From positions 372,001 to 436,000 of the forward strand of contig JABTUF010000006.1 of assembly GCA_015075645.1 (NCBI GenBank): a stretch of 64,000 nt of DNA. The letters are read 5' to 3'. Source of the stretch: Burkholderiales bacterium. GTDB taxonomy: Bacteria; Pseudomonadota; Gammaproteobacteria; Burkholderiales; Casimicrobiaceae. Every line of letters starts with the position of its first letter. Position 1 is the stretch's first letter. The notes under the pieces are model-generated. The model was not told the origin of the DNA, ran no database searches, and saw only the letters and a program-made list of their open reading frames with translations. A program made the position numbers and the translations under genes. Below are positions 42,976 to 51,594 of the stretch, one piece after another.

Positions 42976-43869
42976 TCAGATTCGCCGGATGATCTTCTCG
43001 CCGAACAGCCCCTCGGGCCGCACCAGCAGGAACAGGAGGGCGAGCACGTACGGGAACCACCCTTCGATGCCCCCGCCCACGTACGGGCCGAGATAGACCT
43101 CGGCGAGCTTCTCGGACGCGCCGATGATGAGCCCGCCGACGATGGCCCCGACGATCGACTCGAATCCGCCGAGCATCAGCACCGGCAGCGCCTTCAGCGC
43201 GACGAAGGTCAGCGCGAACTGCACGCCGTTGCGCGCGCCCCACAGCAGTCCCGCGACCAGCGCGACGAAACCGGCGACGCCCCAGACGATGCCCCAGATC
43301 TGCTGCAACGGAATGCCGACGGCGAGCGCCGCCTGGTGGTCGTCGGCGACCGCGCGCAGCGCCCGGCCGATGCGCGTGCGGTTGAAGAACACCGCGAGCG
43401 CGGCCACGAGGACCGCGGCGATGCCGGCGGCCGCGAGATCGAACTTCGAGATGCTCATGCCGTACCGCTCCATCAGCCAGTCGATCGGCACGTCCTCGAG
43501 GCCGATGTCCAGCCCTCGGACGGCCGCGCCCCAGGACATCTGGGCGAGACCCTCGATGAAGAAGGTGAGGCCGATCGTCGCCATGAACAGCGTGATCTGC
43601 GGCTGGTTCACGAGCGGGCGCAGCACCACGCGCTCGGTCGCGAGCCCGAGCACGATCATCACGGCCAGCGTGACCGGGAACGCGAGCCACGGCGACAGCC
43701 CGAGTTCCATCACGCCGACGAAGGTGAGGGCGGCGAAGAACACCATCGCGCCCTGCGCGAAGTTGAACACGCCCGACGCCTTGTAGATCAGCACGAAGCC
43801 CAGCGCGACGAGCGAGTACATCACGCCCGAGAGCAGGCCGCCGATCAGGACTTCGAAGAAGAAGGTCAT
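42976..43869 (-). CDS. livH: Branched-chain-type ABC transporter permease
   Basis: A 297-residue LivH-like permease. Landmarks are VALGFVLIYKASGVFNFAQG near the start, GLTFFIEGLAQMSWG and KALPVLMLGGFESIVGAIVG near the end. It forms the heterodimeric channel with LivM. The ATG at 43869-43867 lies inside the left arm of the perfect palindrome at 43868-43949, and no Shine-Dalgarno sequence precedes it. Translation would therefore depend on the structure or on coupling with livG. Confidence 0.92.
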   Translation of the reverse strand: MTFFFEVLIGGLLSGVMYSLVALGFVLIYKASGVFNFAQGAMVFFAALTFVGVMELGLSPWLAFPVTLAVMIVLGLATERVVLRPLVNQPQITLFMATIGLTFFIEGLAQMSWGAAVRGLDIGLEDVPIDWLMERYGMSISKFDLAAAGIAAVLVAALAVFFNRTRIGRALRAVADDHQAALAVGIPLQQIWGIVWGVAGFVALVAGLLWGARNGVQFALTFVALKALPVLMLGGFESIVGAIVGGLIIGASEKLAEVYLGPYVGGGIEGWFPYVLALLFLLVRPEGLFGEKIIRRI

Positions 43870-43949
43870 GGGGTCAGAGCCGTAATATTTCGGAGTTGCC
43901 GTGTGCGTTCGAGAATTCGTGTCGAGAAATATTACGGCTCTGACCCCAT
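43868..43949. repeat. GGGTCAGA-family palindrome, copy B (perfect 24-bp arms) between livG and livH
   Basis: The left arm at 43868-43891 begins ATGGGGTCAGAGCCGTAATA. The right arm at 43926-43949 is its exact reverse complement. The left arm overlaps the livH start codon and the right arm reaches the first base of the livG stop codon. It fills the whole gap between the two genes. The GAGCC variant equals copy A. Confidence 0.9.
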
Positions 43950-44734
43950 CAGTGGGCGACGCCCAGGTACGCGTCGATCACCGCTTTGCTCGCGCGCACT
44001 TCCTCGGGCGGGCCGTCGCCGATCTTGCGGCCGTAGTCCAGCACGACGACCCGGTCGGAGATGTCCATCACGACGCCCATGTCGTGCTCGATCAGCACGA
44101 TCGTCGTGCCGTACTGCTCGTTGACGTCGAGCACGAAGCGGCACATGTCCTGCTTCTCCTCGACGTTCATGCCGGCCATCGGCTCGTCGAGGAGCAGGAG
44201 TTGCGGCTCCGCCGCGAGCGCGCGCGCGAGTTCGACGCGCTTCTGCAATCCGTACGGCAGTCGGCCGACCGGCGTCTTGCGGATGTGCTGGATCTCGAGG
44301 AAGTCGATGATCTCCTCGACGCGCGCGCGATGGGTGAGTTCCTCGCGCCGCGCCCGGCCGACCCAGATCGCCTGCTCGACGAACCCGGTCTTGATCTGCA
44401 GGTTGCGGCCGGTCATGATGTTGTCGAGCACCGTCATGCCCTTGAACAGCGCGATGTTCTGGAACGTGCGCGCGATGCCCTGCGACGCGGCGTCGTGCGG
44501 CTTCATGTCGCGCCGCTCGCGGCCCCGAAAGGTGATCGTGCCCTGCTGCGGGTGGTAGACGCCGTTGATGACGTTCAGCATCGAGCTCTTGCCCGCGCCG
44601 TTCGGGCCGATGATCGCGCGGACCTCGTGCTCGCGGACGTCGAAGCTGATGTCGGTCAGCGCCTTCACCCCGCCGAAGGCGAGCGAGATGCGGTCGAGCT
44701 TCAGGATGACGTCGCCGATGACCCGCTCGGCCAT
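43949..44734 (-). CDS. livG: Branched-chain-type ABC transporter ATP-binding protein
   Basis: A 261-residue ATPase of the LivG type with Walker A IIGPNGAGKSSMLNVIN, the ARTFQNIALFKGMTVLDNIM segment, signature LPYGLQKRVELARAL and Walker B LLLLDEPMAGMN. The end IVLIEHDMGVVMDISDRVVV is typical. Second gene of the cluster, with its ATG two bases after the acyl-CoA synthetase stop, so the two are tightly coupled. The REP-like palindrome follows immediately after its stop codon. Confidence 0.93.
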   Translation of the reverse strand: MAERVIGDVILKLDRISLAFGGVKALTDISFDVREHEVRAIIGPNGAGKSSMLNVINGVYHPQQGTITFRGRERRDMKPHDAASQGIARTFQNIALFKGMTVLDNIMTGRNLQIKTGFVEQAIWVGRARREELTHRARVEEIIDFLEIQHIRKTPVGRLPYGLQKRVELARALAAEPQLLLLDEPMAGMNVEEKQDMCRFVLDVNEQYGTTIVLIEHDMGVVMDISDRVVVLDYGRKIGDGPPEEVRASKAVIDAYLGVAH

Positions 44735-44736
44735 GA

Positions 44737-46695
44737 TCAGGCGGCCCGGCGCGCCGCGCCCGGCGCGAAGGTCTTCGCGTCGACGATCGCGAGGTCGGCG
44801 GCGACCTTGCCGGTGCGCCCGTCCTCGAACTTGACCTGCGTCTCGATGTGCTGGATCTCGCGCCCGCCGTAGAGCGCGTCGATCAGCACCTTGTACTTGT
44901 CGGCGACGAAGCCGCGGCGCACCTTGCGCGTGCGCGTGAGCTCGTCGTCGTCGGGGTCGAGTTCCTTGTGCAGCACGAGGAAGCGGCGGATCTGCGAGTC
45001 CGAGAGTCCCGGCTCGCCCGCCAGTTCCGCGTTGACGTCCTCGACCACCTGGCGCACGAGTTCGATCACCTCGGATTTGCCGGCGAGGTCCGCGTAGCCC
45101 GAGTAGGCGAGCCCGCGGCGCTCGGCCCAGTTGCCGACCGAGCCCAGGTCGATGTTGACGAACGCGCAGACCTGGTCGCGGCCGTGGCCGAACGCGACCG
45201 CCTCCTTCACGTGCGGCGAGAACTTGAGCTTGTTCTCGATGTAATTGGGCGCGAACATCGCGCCGTTCGCGAGCTTGCCGACGTCCTTCGCGCGGTCGAT
45301 GATGCGAAGCTGCCCGTCGGAGTCGAAGAGCCCGGCGTCGCCGGTGCGGAAGTAGCCGTCGGGGTCGATCGATTCCGCCGTCGCGTCGGGCCGGTGGTAG
45401 TACTCGGTCAGGAGCATCGGTCCTCGCACCAGGACCTCGCCGTCGGGCGCGACCTTGATCTCGACGTTGGGCGCCGGCGTGCCGACGGTGTCGAGCCGCA
45501 CCGCGTCGTCGGGCTGCAGGCAGACGTAGGCGCAGGTCTCGGTCGAGCCGTAGAGCTGTTTCATGTTGATGCCGATCGAGCGGTAGAACCGGAAGAGGTC
45601 CGGCCCGATCGCCGCGCCCGCCGTGTACGCGACGCGGATGCGGCTCATGCCGAGCACGTTGCGGAGCGGCCCGTACACGAGGACGTTGCCGACCGCGTAG
45701 GCGAGGCGGTCGGCGAAGGCGACCGGCTTGCCGTCGAGGAGCTCCATCCCGCAGCGTCGGGCGACGCCGATCGCCCAGTGGAACATCGCGCGCTTGAGCG
45801 CGCCGGCGTCCTCCATCCGGATCATCACCTGCGTGCGCAGGTTCTCGAAGATCGCGGGCGGCGCGAAATAGTAGGTCGGCCCGATCTCGCGCAGGTCGAT
45901 GCGCACGGTGTCGCCGGACTCCGGGCAGTTGATCGTGAACCCGGCGACGAGCCACTGCGCGAAGCTGAACAGGTGGTCGCCGACCCAGGCCATCGGCAGG
46001 TACGAGAGCACGCTGTCGTCGGGACCGAGTTTGTCGAAGCCGACGCCGCCTTCGGCCGCCGTGAGGAACGCGGCGTGACTCTGCCGCACGCCCTTGGGCT
46101 TGCCGGTCGTGCCGGAGGTGTAGAGCATGATCGAGACGTCGGTGGTCCCGCCCTTCGCCACCTCGCCGTCGAAGAACCCGGGATGCGCGCGGTCGTACTC
46201 GCGGCCCGCGGCGACGAGCGCGTCGTACCCGGTGACGCCCTCGAACCCGGCGCCGACGTAGTTGCGCAGGCCGCGCGGGTCGTCGTAGACCATGTGTTCG
46301 AGCGTCGGCACCTGCGGCCGCGCCTCGAGCAGCTTGTCGAGCTGCTCCTGGTCCTCGACGATCGCGTAGCGGATGCCCGCGTCGTTCAGGACAAAGATGA
46401 ATTCGTTCGCCGGCGCGTCCTGGTACATCGGAACCGGCACGCCGCCCAGGCACTGCGCGGCGAGCATCGACCAGTAGAGCCGGGGCCGGTTGTCGCCGAC
46501 GATCGCGAGGTGGTCGCCGCGCGAAAATCCGATCGACGCGAGACCGCAGGCGAGCGCGCGCACTTCGGCGGCGACTTCCGCCCAGCTCCAGGTCTGCCAG
46601 ATGCCGAGGTCCTTCTCGCGCGTCGCCGGATGGCGCGGACGGACGGCGGCCTGGTGCAGCAGCCGGCGCGGAAACGTGTCGAGGGCCTGCTCCAT
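44737..46695 (-). CDS. Long-chain-type acyl-CoA synthetase (AMP-forming)
   Basis: A 652-residue adenylating enzyme of the FAA1/long-chain group. The P-loop MLYTSGTTGKPKGVRQSHAA, YGSTETCAYVCLQPDDAV, the DGYFRTGDAGLFDSDGQLRI motif and the lysine-rich RTRKVRRGFVADKYKVLI tail are present. It joins a carboxylic acid to CoA via the acyl-AMP. GAGGAGGAGAACG precedes ATG 46695, a strong ribosome site. First gene of the minus-strand cluster; a Crp/Fnr regulator is divergent upstream. The chain length or ring type of the acid cannot be told. Confidence 0.92.
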   Translation of the reverse strand: MEQALDTFPRRLLHQAAVRPRHPATREKDLGIWQTWSWAEVAAEVRALACGLASIGFSRGDHLAIVGDNRPRLYWSMLAAQCLGGVPVPMYQDAPANEFIFVLNDAGIRYAIVEDQEQLDKLLEARPQVPTLEHMVYDDPRGLRNYVGAGFEGVTGYDALVAAGREYDRAHPGFFDGEVAKGGTTDVSIMLYTSGTTGKPKGVRQSHAAFLTAAEGGVGFDKLGPDDSVLSYLPMAWVGDHLFSFAQWLVAGFTINCPESGDTVRIDLREIGPTYYFAPPAIFENLRTQVMIRMEDAGALKRAMFHWAIGVARRCGMELLDGKPVAFADRLAYAVGNVLVYGPLRNVLGMSRIRVAYTAGAAIGPDLFRFYRSIGINMKQLYGSTETCAYVCLQPDDAVRLDTVGTPAPNVEIKVAPDGEVLVRGPMLLTEYYHRPDATAESIDPDGYFRTGDAGLFDSDGQLRIIDRAKDVGKLANGAMFAPNYIENKLKFSPHVKEAVAFGHGRDQVCAFVNIDLGSVGNWAERRGLAYSGYADLAGKSEVIELVRQVVEDVNAELAGEPGLSDSQIRRFLVLHKELDPDDDELTRTRKVRRGFVADKYKVLIDALYGGREIQHIETQVKFEDGRTGKVAADLAIVDAKTFAPGAARRAA

Positions 46696-46880
46696 CGTTC
46701 TCCTCCTCGCGCGGGCCGGGAGGGCCCTTCGCCCGGGCGCCGCCCTCGTCCCGGACGGTCATCCCACCGCTCGCGTCGCTCAGGTTCTCGGCGTCGAACC
46801 TGCCATGTTAGGTCCTGCGATCCGTGCAGGCAACGCAGGCCCCCGGCCCGGGCGTCGCCCGCGAGGGCGGCCCGACCCAG

Positions 46881-46886
46881 TAGAAT
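46881..46886 (+). promoter_or_regulatory. -10 box in the intergenic region upstream of the Crp/Fnr gene
   Basis: TAGAAT in a GC-rich stretch, 90 bases before the ATG at 46977. No good -35 can be shown. The 281-base gap (46696-46976) holds no gene and should contain the promoters of both the regulator and the acyl-CoA/ABC cluster. Confidence 0.35.
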
Positions 46887-46976
46887 CACCGACGGCGGCC
46901 CGCGAACGTTAAGCCGCGCACCGCGTCCCGCGCTGTCGCCGGGCCGACATTTGGCACCTCCCGGCGCCCGCCACCC

Positions 46977-47663
46977 ATGCCCCACGCCCTCCTCCGCCTG
47001 CGCGCCATGCTCGAATCGAGCGCCTGGGCCCGCGCGCTCTCGCGCGAGGACTTCGACCGGGTCGCCGCCGAGACGGCCGTGCGCACCTGCCCCGCGGGCG
47101 GACTCGTCTGCCACAAGGGCGAGCGCGTCGAGCACTGGATCGGCATCGTCGACGGCCTCGTGAAGATGGCGAACGTGTCGGCCGAGGGCAAGTCGACGAG
47201 CTACACCGGGATCGGCACCGGCGGCTGGTTCGGCGAGGGCTCGCTCCTCAAGGACGAACGCAGGCGCTACGACATCGTGGCGCTGCGCGAGTCGATCGTG
47301 GCCTACATGCCGCGCGCGACCTTCCTGCGCCTGCTCGACAGCAACCTCGCGTTCAACCGGTTCCTGATCGTGCAATTGAACGAGCGGCTCGGACAGTTCA
47401 TCGCGCTCGTCGAGCACGGCCGGCTGCACGGACCGGAGTCCCGGCTCGCGCGCTCGCTCGCGGGACTCTTCAATCCGGTGCTCTATCCGGGGGTCGGCAC
47501 GTCGCTGCCGGTGTCGCAGGAGGAACTCGGCCAGCTCGTCGGACTGTCGCGCCAGCGCGTGAACCAGGCGTTGCAACGGCTCGCCGCCGACGGCCTGCTG
47601 CGGGTCGACTACGGCAGCGTGACCGTGCTCGACCTCGACGGCCTGCGGCGCTACGGCGAGTAG
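46977..47663 (+). CDS. Crp/Fnr-family transcriptional regulator
   Basis: A 228-residue regulator, divergent from the acyl-CoA/ABC cluster. The sensor domain shows CPAGGLVCHKGERVEHWIGI, VDGLVKMANVSAEGKSTSYT and GGWFGEGSLLKDERRRYDIV. The winged helix is PVSQEELGQLVGLSRQRVNQ, then ALQRLAADGLLRV. The Fnr cysteine motif is absent, although two cysteines lie close together. Its place next to the first gene of the cluster suggests it controls uptake and activation of the acid, but the effector is unknown. Confidence 0.9.
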   Translation: MPHALLRLRAMLESSAWARALSREDFDRVAAETAVRTCPAGGLVCHKGERVEHWIGIVDGLVKMANVSAEGKSTSYTGIGTGGWFGEGSLLKDERRRYDIVALRESIVAYMPRATFLRLLDSNLAFNRFLIVQLNERLGQFIALVEHGRLHGPESRLARSLAGLFNPVLYPGVGTSLPVSQEELGQLVGLSRQRVNQALQRLAADGLLRVDYGSVTVLDLDGLRRYGE

Positions 47664-47691
47664 CCGCGGCGTCCGCGGCCGGCTCGCTCGC

Positions 47692-47697
47692 TACAAT
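47692..47697 (+). promoter_or_regulatory. -10 box upstream of the hydratase gene
   Basis: TACAAT, 25 bases before the ATG at 47723, in otherwise GC-rich sequence. The -35 region is not convincing. Inferred from sequence. Confidence 0.4.
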
Positions 47698-47722
47698 CGC
47701 GCATCCCTTCACGGAAACATCC

Positions 47723-48496
47723 ATGGTGTCCACGGTCGAAACGATGGTCCACGCGCTCGCCTCCGCGCATCGCAGCGGCCGGGTCGCGAACGCGTCCGAG
47801 CTCGATGCGCTCGACGTCTCGATCGGGGAGGCCTATGCGGTGCAGGCGGGCACGGCGATCGCCCTCGCCGAGGCGGTCGGCGGCTGGAAGACCGGCTTCG
47901 GCCCCGACGGCGAGCCGGTGGCCGCGCCGATGTTCGCGAGCACGGTCGCGATGCGCGGTGCGAGCGTCGCGCTGCCGCCCGACCGGGGCGTGATCCTCGA
48001 GATCGAGATCGCGTTTCGCCTCGGGCGCGACCTGCCGTCGCGGCCGGACCGGCCCTACACGCGCGGCGAGGTCGAGGACGCGGTCGACGTCGTGCTCGCG
48101 GGCGCCGAGATCCTCGCACCGCGCGGCGGCATGCCGACGACCGGAACGCCGTATCCGCGCTTCGTCGCGGACCTGCAGGGCAACGCCGGCTACGTGTGCG
48201 GCGGCGAGACGCGCAGTTTCCGCTCGCTCGACCTCGCTGAGCGTCGCGTGCAGCTCTGGGTCGACGACGCGCTCGTGCACGACGCGGTCGGCGGACACCC
48301 GCAGGGCGATCCCTGGGCGCCGCTCACCGCCTGGGCGGGGGCGCAGCGCGACCGCCTGGGCGGATTGAAACGCGGGCAGGTGGTCACCACCGGCAGCCTC
48401 AACAAGCCGCTCGTCGTCGAAGCGCCCTGCCGCGTGCGTGCCGTGGTCGAAGGCGTCGGCGAGGTCGCGTTCGCGTTCGTCGCACCGGCGCGCTGA
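47723..48496 (+). CDS. 2-keto-4-pentenoate hydratase-like enzyme
   Basis: A 257-residue protein of the FAH/MhpD fold. VGGWKTGFGPDGEPVAAPMF, VILEIEIAFRLGRDLP and VLAGAEILAPRG match the family; E-x-E in ILEIEIAF supplies metal ligands. Such enzymes hydrate 2-hydroxypenta-2,4-dienoate or decarboxylate 4-oxalocrotonate in aromatic ring degradation. No other meta-cleavage gene is next to it, so it may act in a different acid pathway. It follows the Crp/Fnr gene on the same strand after 59 bases with its own -10 box. Confidence 0.82.
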   Translation: MVSTVETMVHALASAHRSGRVANASELDALDVSIGEAYAVQAGTAIALAEAVGGWKTGFGPDGEPVAAPMFASTVAMRGASVALPPDRGVILEIEIAFRLGRDLPSRPDRPYTRGEVEDAVDVVLAGAEILAPRGGMPTTGTPYPRFVADLQGNAGYVCGGETRSFRSLDLAERRVQLWVDDALVHDAVGGHPQGDPWAPLTAWAGAQRDRLGGLKRGQVVTTGSLNKPLVVEAPCRVRAVVEGVGEVAFAFVAPAR

Positions 48497-48558
48497 CCGC
48501 TCGCGCGGCGACCGCGTCGCGCGAGGCGTTCGCGCCGCGTGCCCGGACGGACCTGCCG

Positions 48559-49704
48559 TCAGCGCGCGACTTCCGACGTAGCGAAGGTCGAGATCGCCTG
48601 ACCGAGCATCGCCGCCGTCCGGTCGACGTTGCGAAGCTTCTCCAGCCCGAAGAGTCCGATCCGGAACGTGCGGAAATCGGCGGGCTCGTCGCATTGCAGC
48701 GGCACGCCGGCCGCGGCTTGCAGGCCGGCCGCGATGAAGCGCTTGCCGGACTGGATGTCGGGGTCGTCGGTGTAGCTCACCACCACACCCGGCGCCTCGA
48801 AACCCTCGGCCGCCACGCTCGGGAAGCCGGCGCGCGCGAGGAGCGAGCGGACCTTCCGCCCGAGTTCCCACTGCGCCTCGCGCAACTGCTCGAAGCCGGC
48901 GGCCTCGGTCTCCTTCATCGTGTCGCGGAGCCGCAGCAGCGAATCGGTGGGCATCGTCGCATGGTACGCGTGGCCGCCCTTGTCGTAGGCGTCCGCCATC
49001 GCGAGCCACTTCTTCAGGTCGAGCGAGAAGCTCGTGCTGGTCGTCCGCTCGACCGCCTCGCGTGCGCGTGCCGAGAGCATCACCATCCCGGCCCCGGGCG
49101 AACTCGTCCACCCCTTCTGCGGCGCGCTCAGGAGCACGTCGACACCGCAGGCCTCGCAGTCGACCCAGATCGCGCCCGACGCGACGCAGTCGAGCACGAA
49201 GAGTCCGCCTGCAGCGTGCGTCGCCTGCGCGACCGCGCGCAGGTAGTCGTCGGGCAGCAGGATCCCCGACGCGGTCTCGACGTGCGCCGCGAACACGATG
49301 TCGGGCCGGCCGCTTTCGATCGCTGCGATCGCTTCGTCGATCGGCGGCGGCGCGAACGGCGCCTGGCGTCCGGTGCGCACCTGACGCGCCTTGAGCACGG
49401 TCGTGCGCGCGGGAATGGCGCCGGCCTCGAAGATCTGGGTCCAGCGGTAGCTGAACCAGCCGTTGCGGATGACGAGCGCGTGGCGGCCGGTCGCGAGCTG
49501 GCGCGCGACCGATTCCATCGCGTAGGTCCCGCCGCCGGGAACGAGCACGGCCGTCGGCGCACGGTACGCGCGCTTCAGGATCCCCGCGATGTCGCGCATC
49601 GCGCCCTGGAAGCGCTGCGACATGTGGTTGAGCGAGCGGTCGGTGAAGACGACCGAGAATTCGAGCAGGCCGTCCGGATCGACGGCGGGGAGGAGGCCGG
49701 GCAC
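48559..49704 (-). CDS. Class V aminotransferase-family PLP enzyme
   Basis: A 381-residue PLP enzyme. VLVPGGGTYAMESVARQLAT is the cofactor phosphate loop, FVLDCVASGAIWVDCEACGV holds the PLP-nitrogen Asp region and LLSAPQKGWTSSPGAGMVML carries the Schiff-base Lys (PQK). FRTFRIGLFGLEKLRNVDRT near the C-terminus is typical of serine/alanine-glyoxylate and 2-aminoethylphosphonate-type transaminases. Substrate not determined. The start is a GTG at 49704. A REP-like repeat lies 100 bases upstream. Confidence 0.87.
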   Translation of the reverse strand: MPGLLPAVDPDGLLEFSVVFTDRSLNHMSQRFQGAMRDIAGILKRAYRAPTAVLVPGGGTYAMESVARQLATGRHALVIRNGWFSYRWTQIFEAGAIPARTTVLKARQVRTGRQAPFAPPPIDEAIAAIESGRPDIVFAAHVETASGILLPDDYLRAVAQATHAAGGLFVLDCVASGAIWVDCEACGVDVLLSAPQKGWTSSPGAGMVMLSARAREAVERTTSTSFSLDLKKWLAMADAYDKGGHAYHATMPTDSLLRLRDTMKETEAAGFEQLREAQWELGRKVRSLLARAGFPSVAAEGFEAPGVVVSYTDDPDIQSGKRFIAAGLQAAAGVPLQCDEPADFRTFRIGLFGLEKLRNVDRTAAMLGQAISTFATSEVAR

Positions 49705-49803
49705 GTGAGCTCCCGTGGCGGGTCAGCGGGAGGATGAGCCTAGCACGCCCGGCCATCGGAGGCAGAACCGTAATACTCGCGCATCGAAGATTCGAATACG
49801 CTC

Positions 49804-49895
49804 GGGGAAAACAGGGGTCAGGCTCGATTTCCCCCGGACGGGAATGCCGAATGCAGCGCGCGAGTGTGAAAAGTCGAGTCTGACCCTACTTTCCC
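49804..49895. repeat. GGGTCAGA-family repeat, copy D (imperfect inverted pair)
   Basis: The left arm at 49804-49834 opens GGGGAAAACAGGGGTCAGGC. The right arm at 49868-49895 has TCGAGTCTGACCCTACTTTC. The right arm overlaps the last codons and the TAG stop of the 3-hydroxyacyl-CoA dehydrogenase gene (49886). Just upstream, CAGAACCGTAATACTCG (about 49762-49778) looks like a decayed half of the copy-B type. Confidence 0.75.
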
Positions 49896-50749
49896 GCCGG
49901 ATAGTCGTAGAAACCCTTGCCGCTCTTGCGGCCGAGCCACCCCGCCGCGACCATCTCCTTCAGGAGCGGCGCGGGCCGGTACTTCGGGTCGTTGAAGTCG
50001 GCGTAGAAAACGTTCATCACCGCGAGCAGCACGTCGAGCCCGATCATGTCGGCGAGCGCGAGCGGCCCGATCGGGTGGTTGCAGCCGAGCTTCATCCCCT
50101 CGTCGATCGCCTGCGCGCTCGCGAGGCCCTCCTGCAGCGCGAACACCGCCTCGTTCAGCATCGGGCACAGGATCCGGTTGACGACGAAGCCGGGGCTGTT
50201 CTTCACCACGATCGGCGTCTTGCCGAGCCGCTTCGCGAGTTCGCCCGCGACCGCGACTGTCGCATCCGAGGTCTGCAGGCCGCGGATCAGTTCGACCAGC
50301 GCCATCATCGGCACCGGATTGAAGAAGTGCATGCCGATGAAGCGCTCGCCGCGCTTCGTGACCGCCGCGAGGGTCGTGATCGAGATCGACGAGGTGTTCG
50401 ACGCGATCACCGCGCCGGGCTTCGCGATCGCGTCGACCTTGCGCAGGATCTCGATCTTGATCGCCGGATTCTCGGTCGCCGCCTCGATGACGAGATCCGC
50501 CGCGCCGAGATCCTCGTAGCGCGTCGTCGCACGCACGCGCGCGAGCGCGGCGTCGCGCTCGGCGGCGGCGAGCTTCTCCTTCTTGACCAGCCGGTCGAGG
50601 CTGCCGGCGATCGCCGAGCGTCCGCGCTCGAGCGCGGCGTCGGACACGTCGATCATCACCGCGCCGATCCCGGCGACCGCGCAGGCCTGCGCGATGCCGT
50701 TGCCCATCGTGCCGGCGCCGATCACGCCGACCGTCTTCAGTTCGCCCAT
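49886..50749 (-). CDS. 3-hydroxybutyryl-CoA / 3-hydroxyacyl-CoA dehydrogenase
   Basis: A 287-residue single-function dehydrogenase. The N-terminal motif VGVIGAGTMGNGIAQACAVA binds NAD. ASNTSSISIT, GMHFFNPVPMMALVELIRGL (catalytic His-Glu pair region), NSPGFVVNRILCPMLNEAVF and LGCNHPIGPLALADMIGLDV are the classic landmarks. It oxidises 3-hydroxyacyl-CoA to 3-ketoacyl-CoA in fatty or aromatic acid breakdown or PHB metabolism. Its stop codon TAG sits inside a REP-like repeat arm. A neighbouring role with the acyl-CoA ligases is possible but it is a separate unit. Confidence 0.93.
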   Translation of the reverse strand: MGELKTVGVIGAGTMGNGIAQACAVAGIGAVMIDVSDAALERGRSAIAGSLDRLVKKEKLAAAERDAALARVRATTRYEDLGAADLVIEAATENPAIKIEILRKVDAIAKPGAVIASNTSSISITTLAAVTKRGERFIGMHFFNPVPMMALVELIRGLQTSDATVAVAGELAKRLGKTPIVVKNSPGFVVNRILCPMLNEAVFALQEGLASAQAIDEGMKLGCNHPIGPLALADMIGLDVLLAVMNVFYADFNDPKYRPAPLLKEMVAAGWLGRKSGKGFYDYPAGK

Positions 50750-50822
50750 GCCGCGCTCCGTCGTCCGATGCCCGAAAGACGCCGATTATGCAGGAGCGCG
50801 CGACCGTCGCTCGGCGTGAGCC

Positions 50823-51527
50823 TCAGGCATGCTCGCGTCCGGCGAGGCGAAGTCCGACGTCCGCGGCAGCGGCTGCCGGCACCGCTTTCGCGCCGGCGGC
50901 GAGGCGCGGCGGATTCGCGGCGATGCCCGCGATGAGCGTGTCGACGAGCGCGGGCGCGAGCGCGCCCAGGTCGCGGACGCCCGGCTCGAGCGTCCACTCG
51001 TGCATGAGCCCGGTGACGTAGGCGTACATCGCGAAGGTCGCGAGCGCGGTGTCGGTGTCGGGCGGCAGTTCGCCCGCGGCGACCGCGCGGCGGAACACCG
51101 TCTCGACGCACGCGCGTGCGTGCGCGCAATCGCGGTCGTGGCGGTCGGCCACCCCGGCGAGTTCGCCGGCGAGTTCGCTCTTGTGGAACATGATCTCGAA
51201 CACCGCGTGCGTGCGGGGGTCGCAGGAGAGGTGCGCGAGCGCATCGACGCAGAGCGCTCGCAGCGCGGCGAGCGGCGAGCCCTCCTGCCGCGCGTTCGCC
51301 TGCTCGACCAGCGCGTCCATCGGGCTCGTCGCCCGTTCGCACATGGCGACGAACAAATCGGCCTTGTCTCGGAAGTGCCAGTAGACCGCACCGCGCGTCA
51401 CGCCGGCCTCGGCGGCGACCTCCGAAAGCGAGGTGCGGGTCACCCCCCGGTCGCGGAACACGCGCTCGGCGGCGTCGAGCAGGCGCTCGCGCGTGGCGGC
51501 GGCAGCCTCACGGGTTCGTCGGACCAT
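50823..51527 (-). CDS. TetR/AcrR-family repressor of the adjacent efflux operon
   Basis: A 234-residue regulator. The N-terminal HTH opens TRERLLDAAERVFRDRGVTR and continues TSLSEVAAEAGVTRGAVYWH, then FRDKADLFVAMC, as in AcrR/TtgR/MexZ. The rest is helical and ligand-binding. It is divergent from the RND operon, with two palindromes between (51571-51611). By analogy with AcrR, TtgR and relatives it represses the pump until a toxic compound binds. The effector is unknown. Confidence 0.93.
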   Translation of the reverse strand: MVRRTREAAAATRERLLDAAERVFRDRGVTRTSLSEVAAEAGVTRGAVYWHFRDKADLFVAMCERATSPMDALVEQANARQEGSPLAALRALCVDALAHLSCDPRTHAVFEIMFHKSELAGELAGVADRHDRDCAHARACVETVFRRAVAAGELPPDTDTALATFAMYAYVTGLMHEWTLEPGVRDLGALAPALVDTLIAGIAANPPRLAAGAKAVPAAAAADVGLRLAGREHA

Positions 51528-51570
51528 CGGCGTCGGGCAGGTCGATCAAATCGGGTGGAAATACCGGTTG

Positions 51571-51590
51571 CAAACGTTCATGAATGTATG
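51571..51590. promoter_or_regulatory. AcrR-type operator candidate
   Basis: CAAACGTTCATGAATGTATG is an imperfect inverted repeat centred on TTCATGAA. With the next two bases (TA) the right half closely matches the E. coli AcrR operator half (GAATGTATGTA). It lies between the TetR gene and the pump operon. The match is by recall of the published operator; binding is inferred. Confidence 0.65.
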
Positions 51591-51594
51591 TAAT

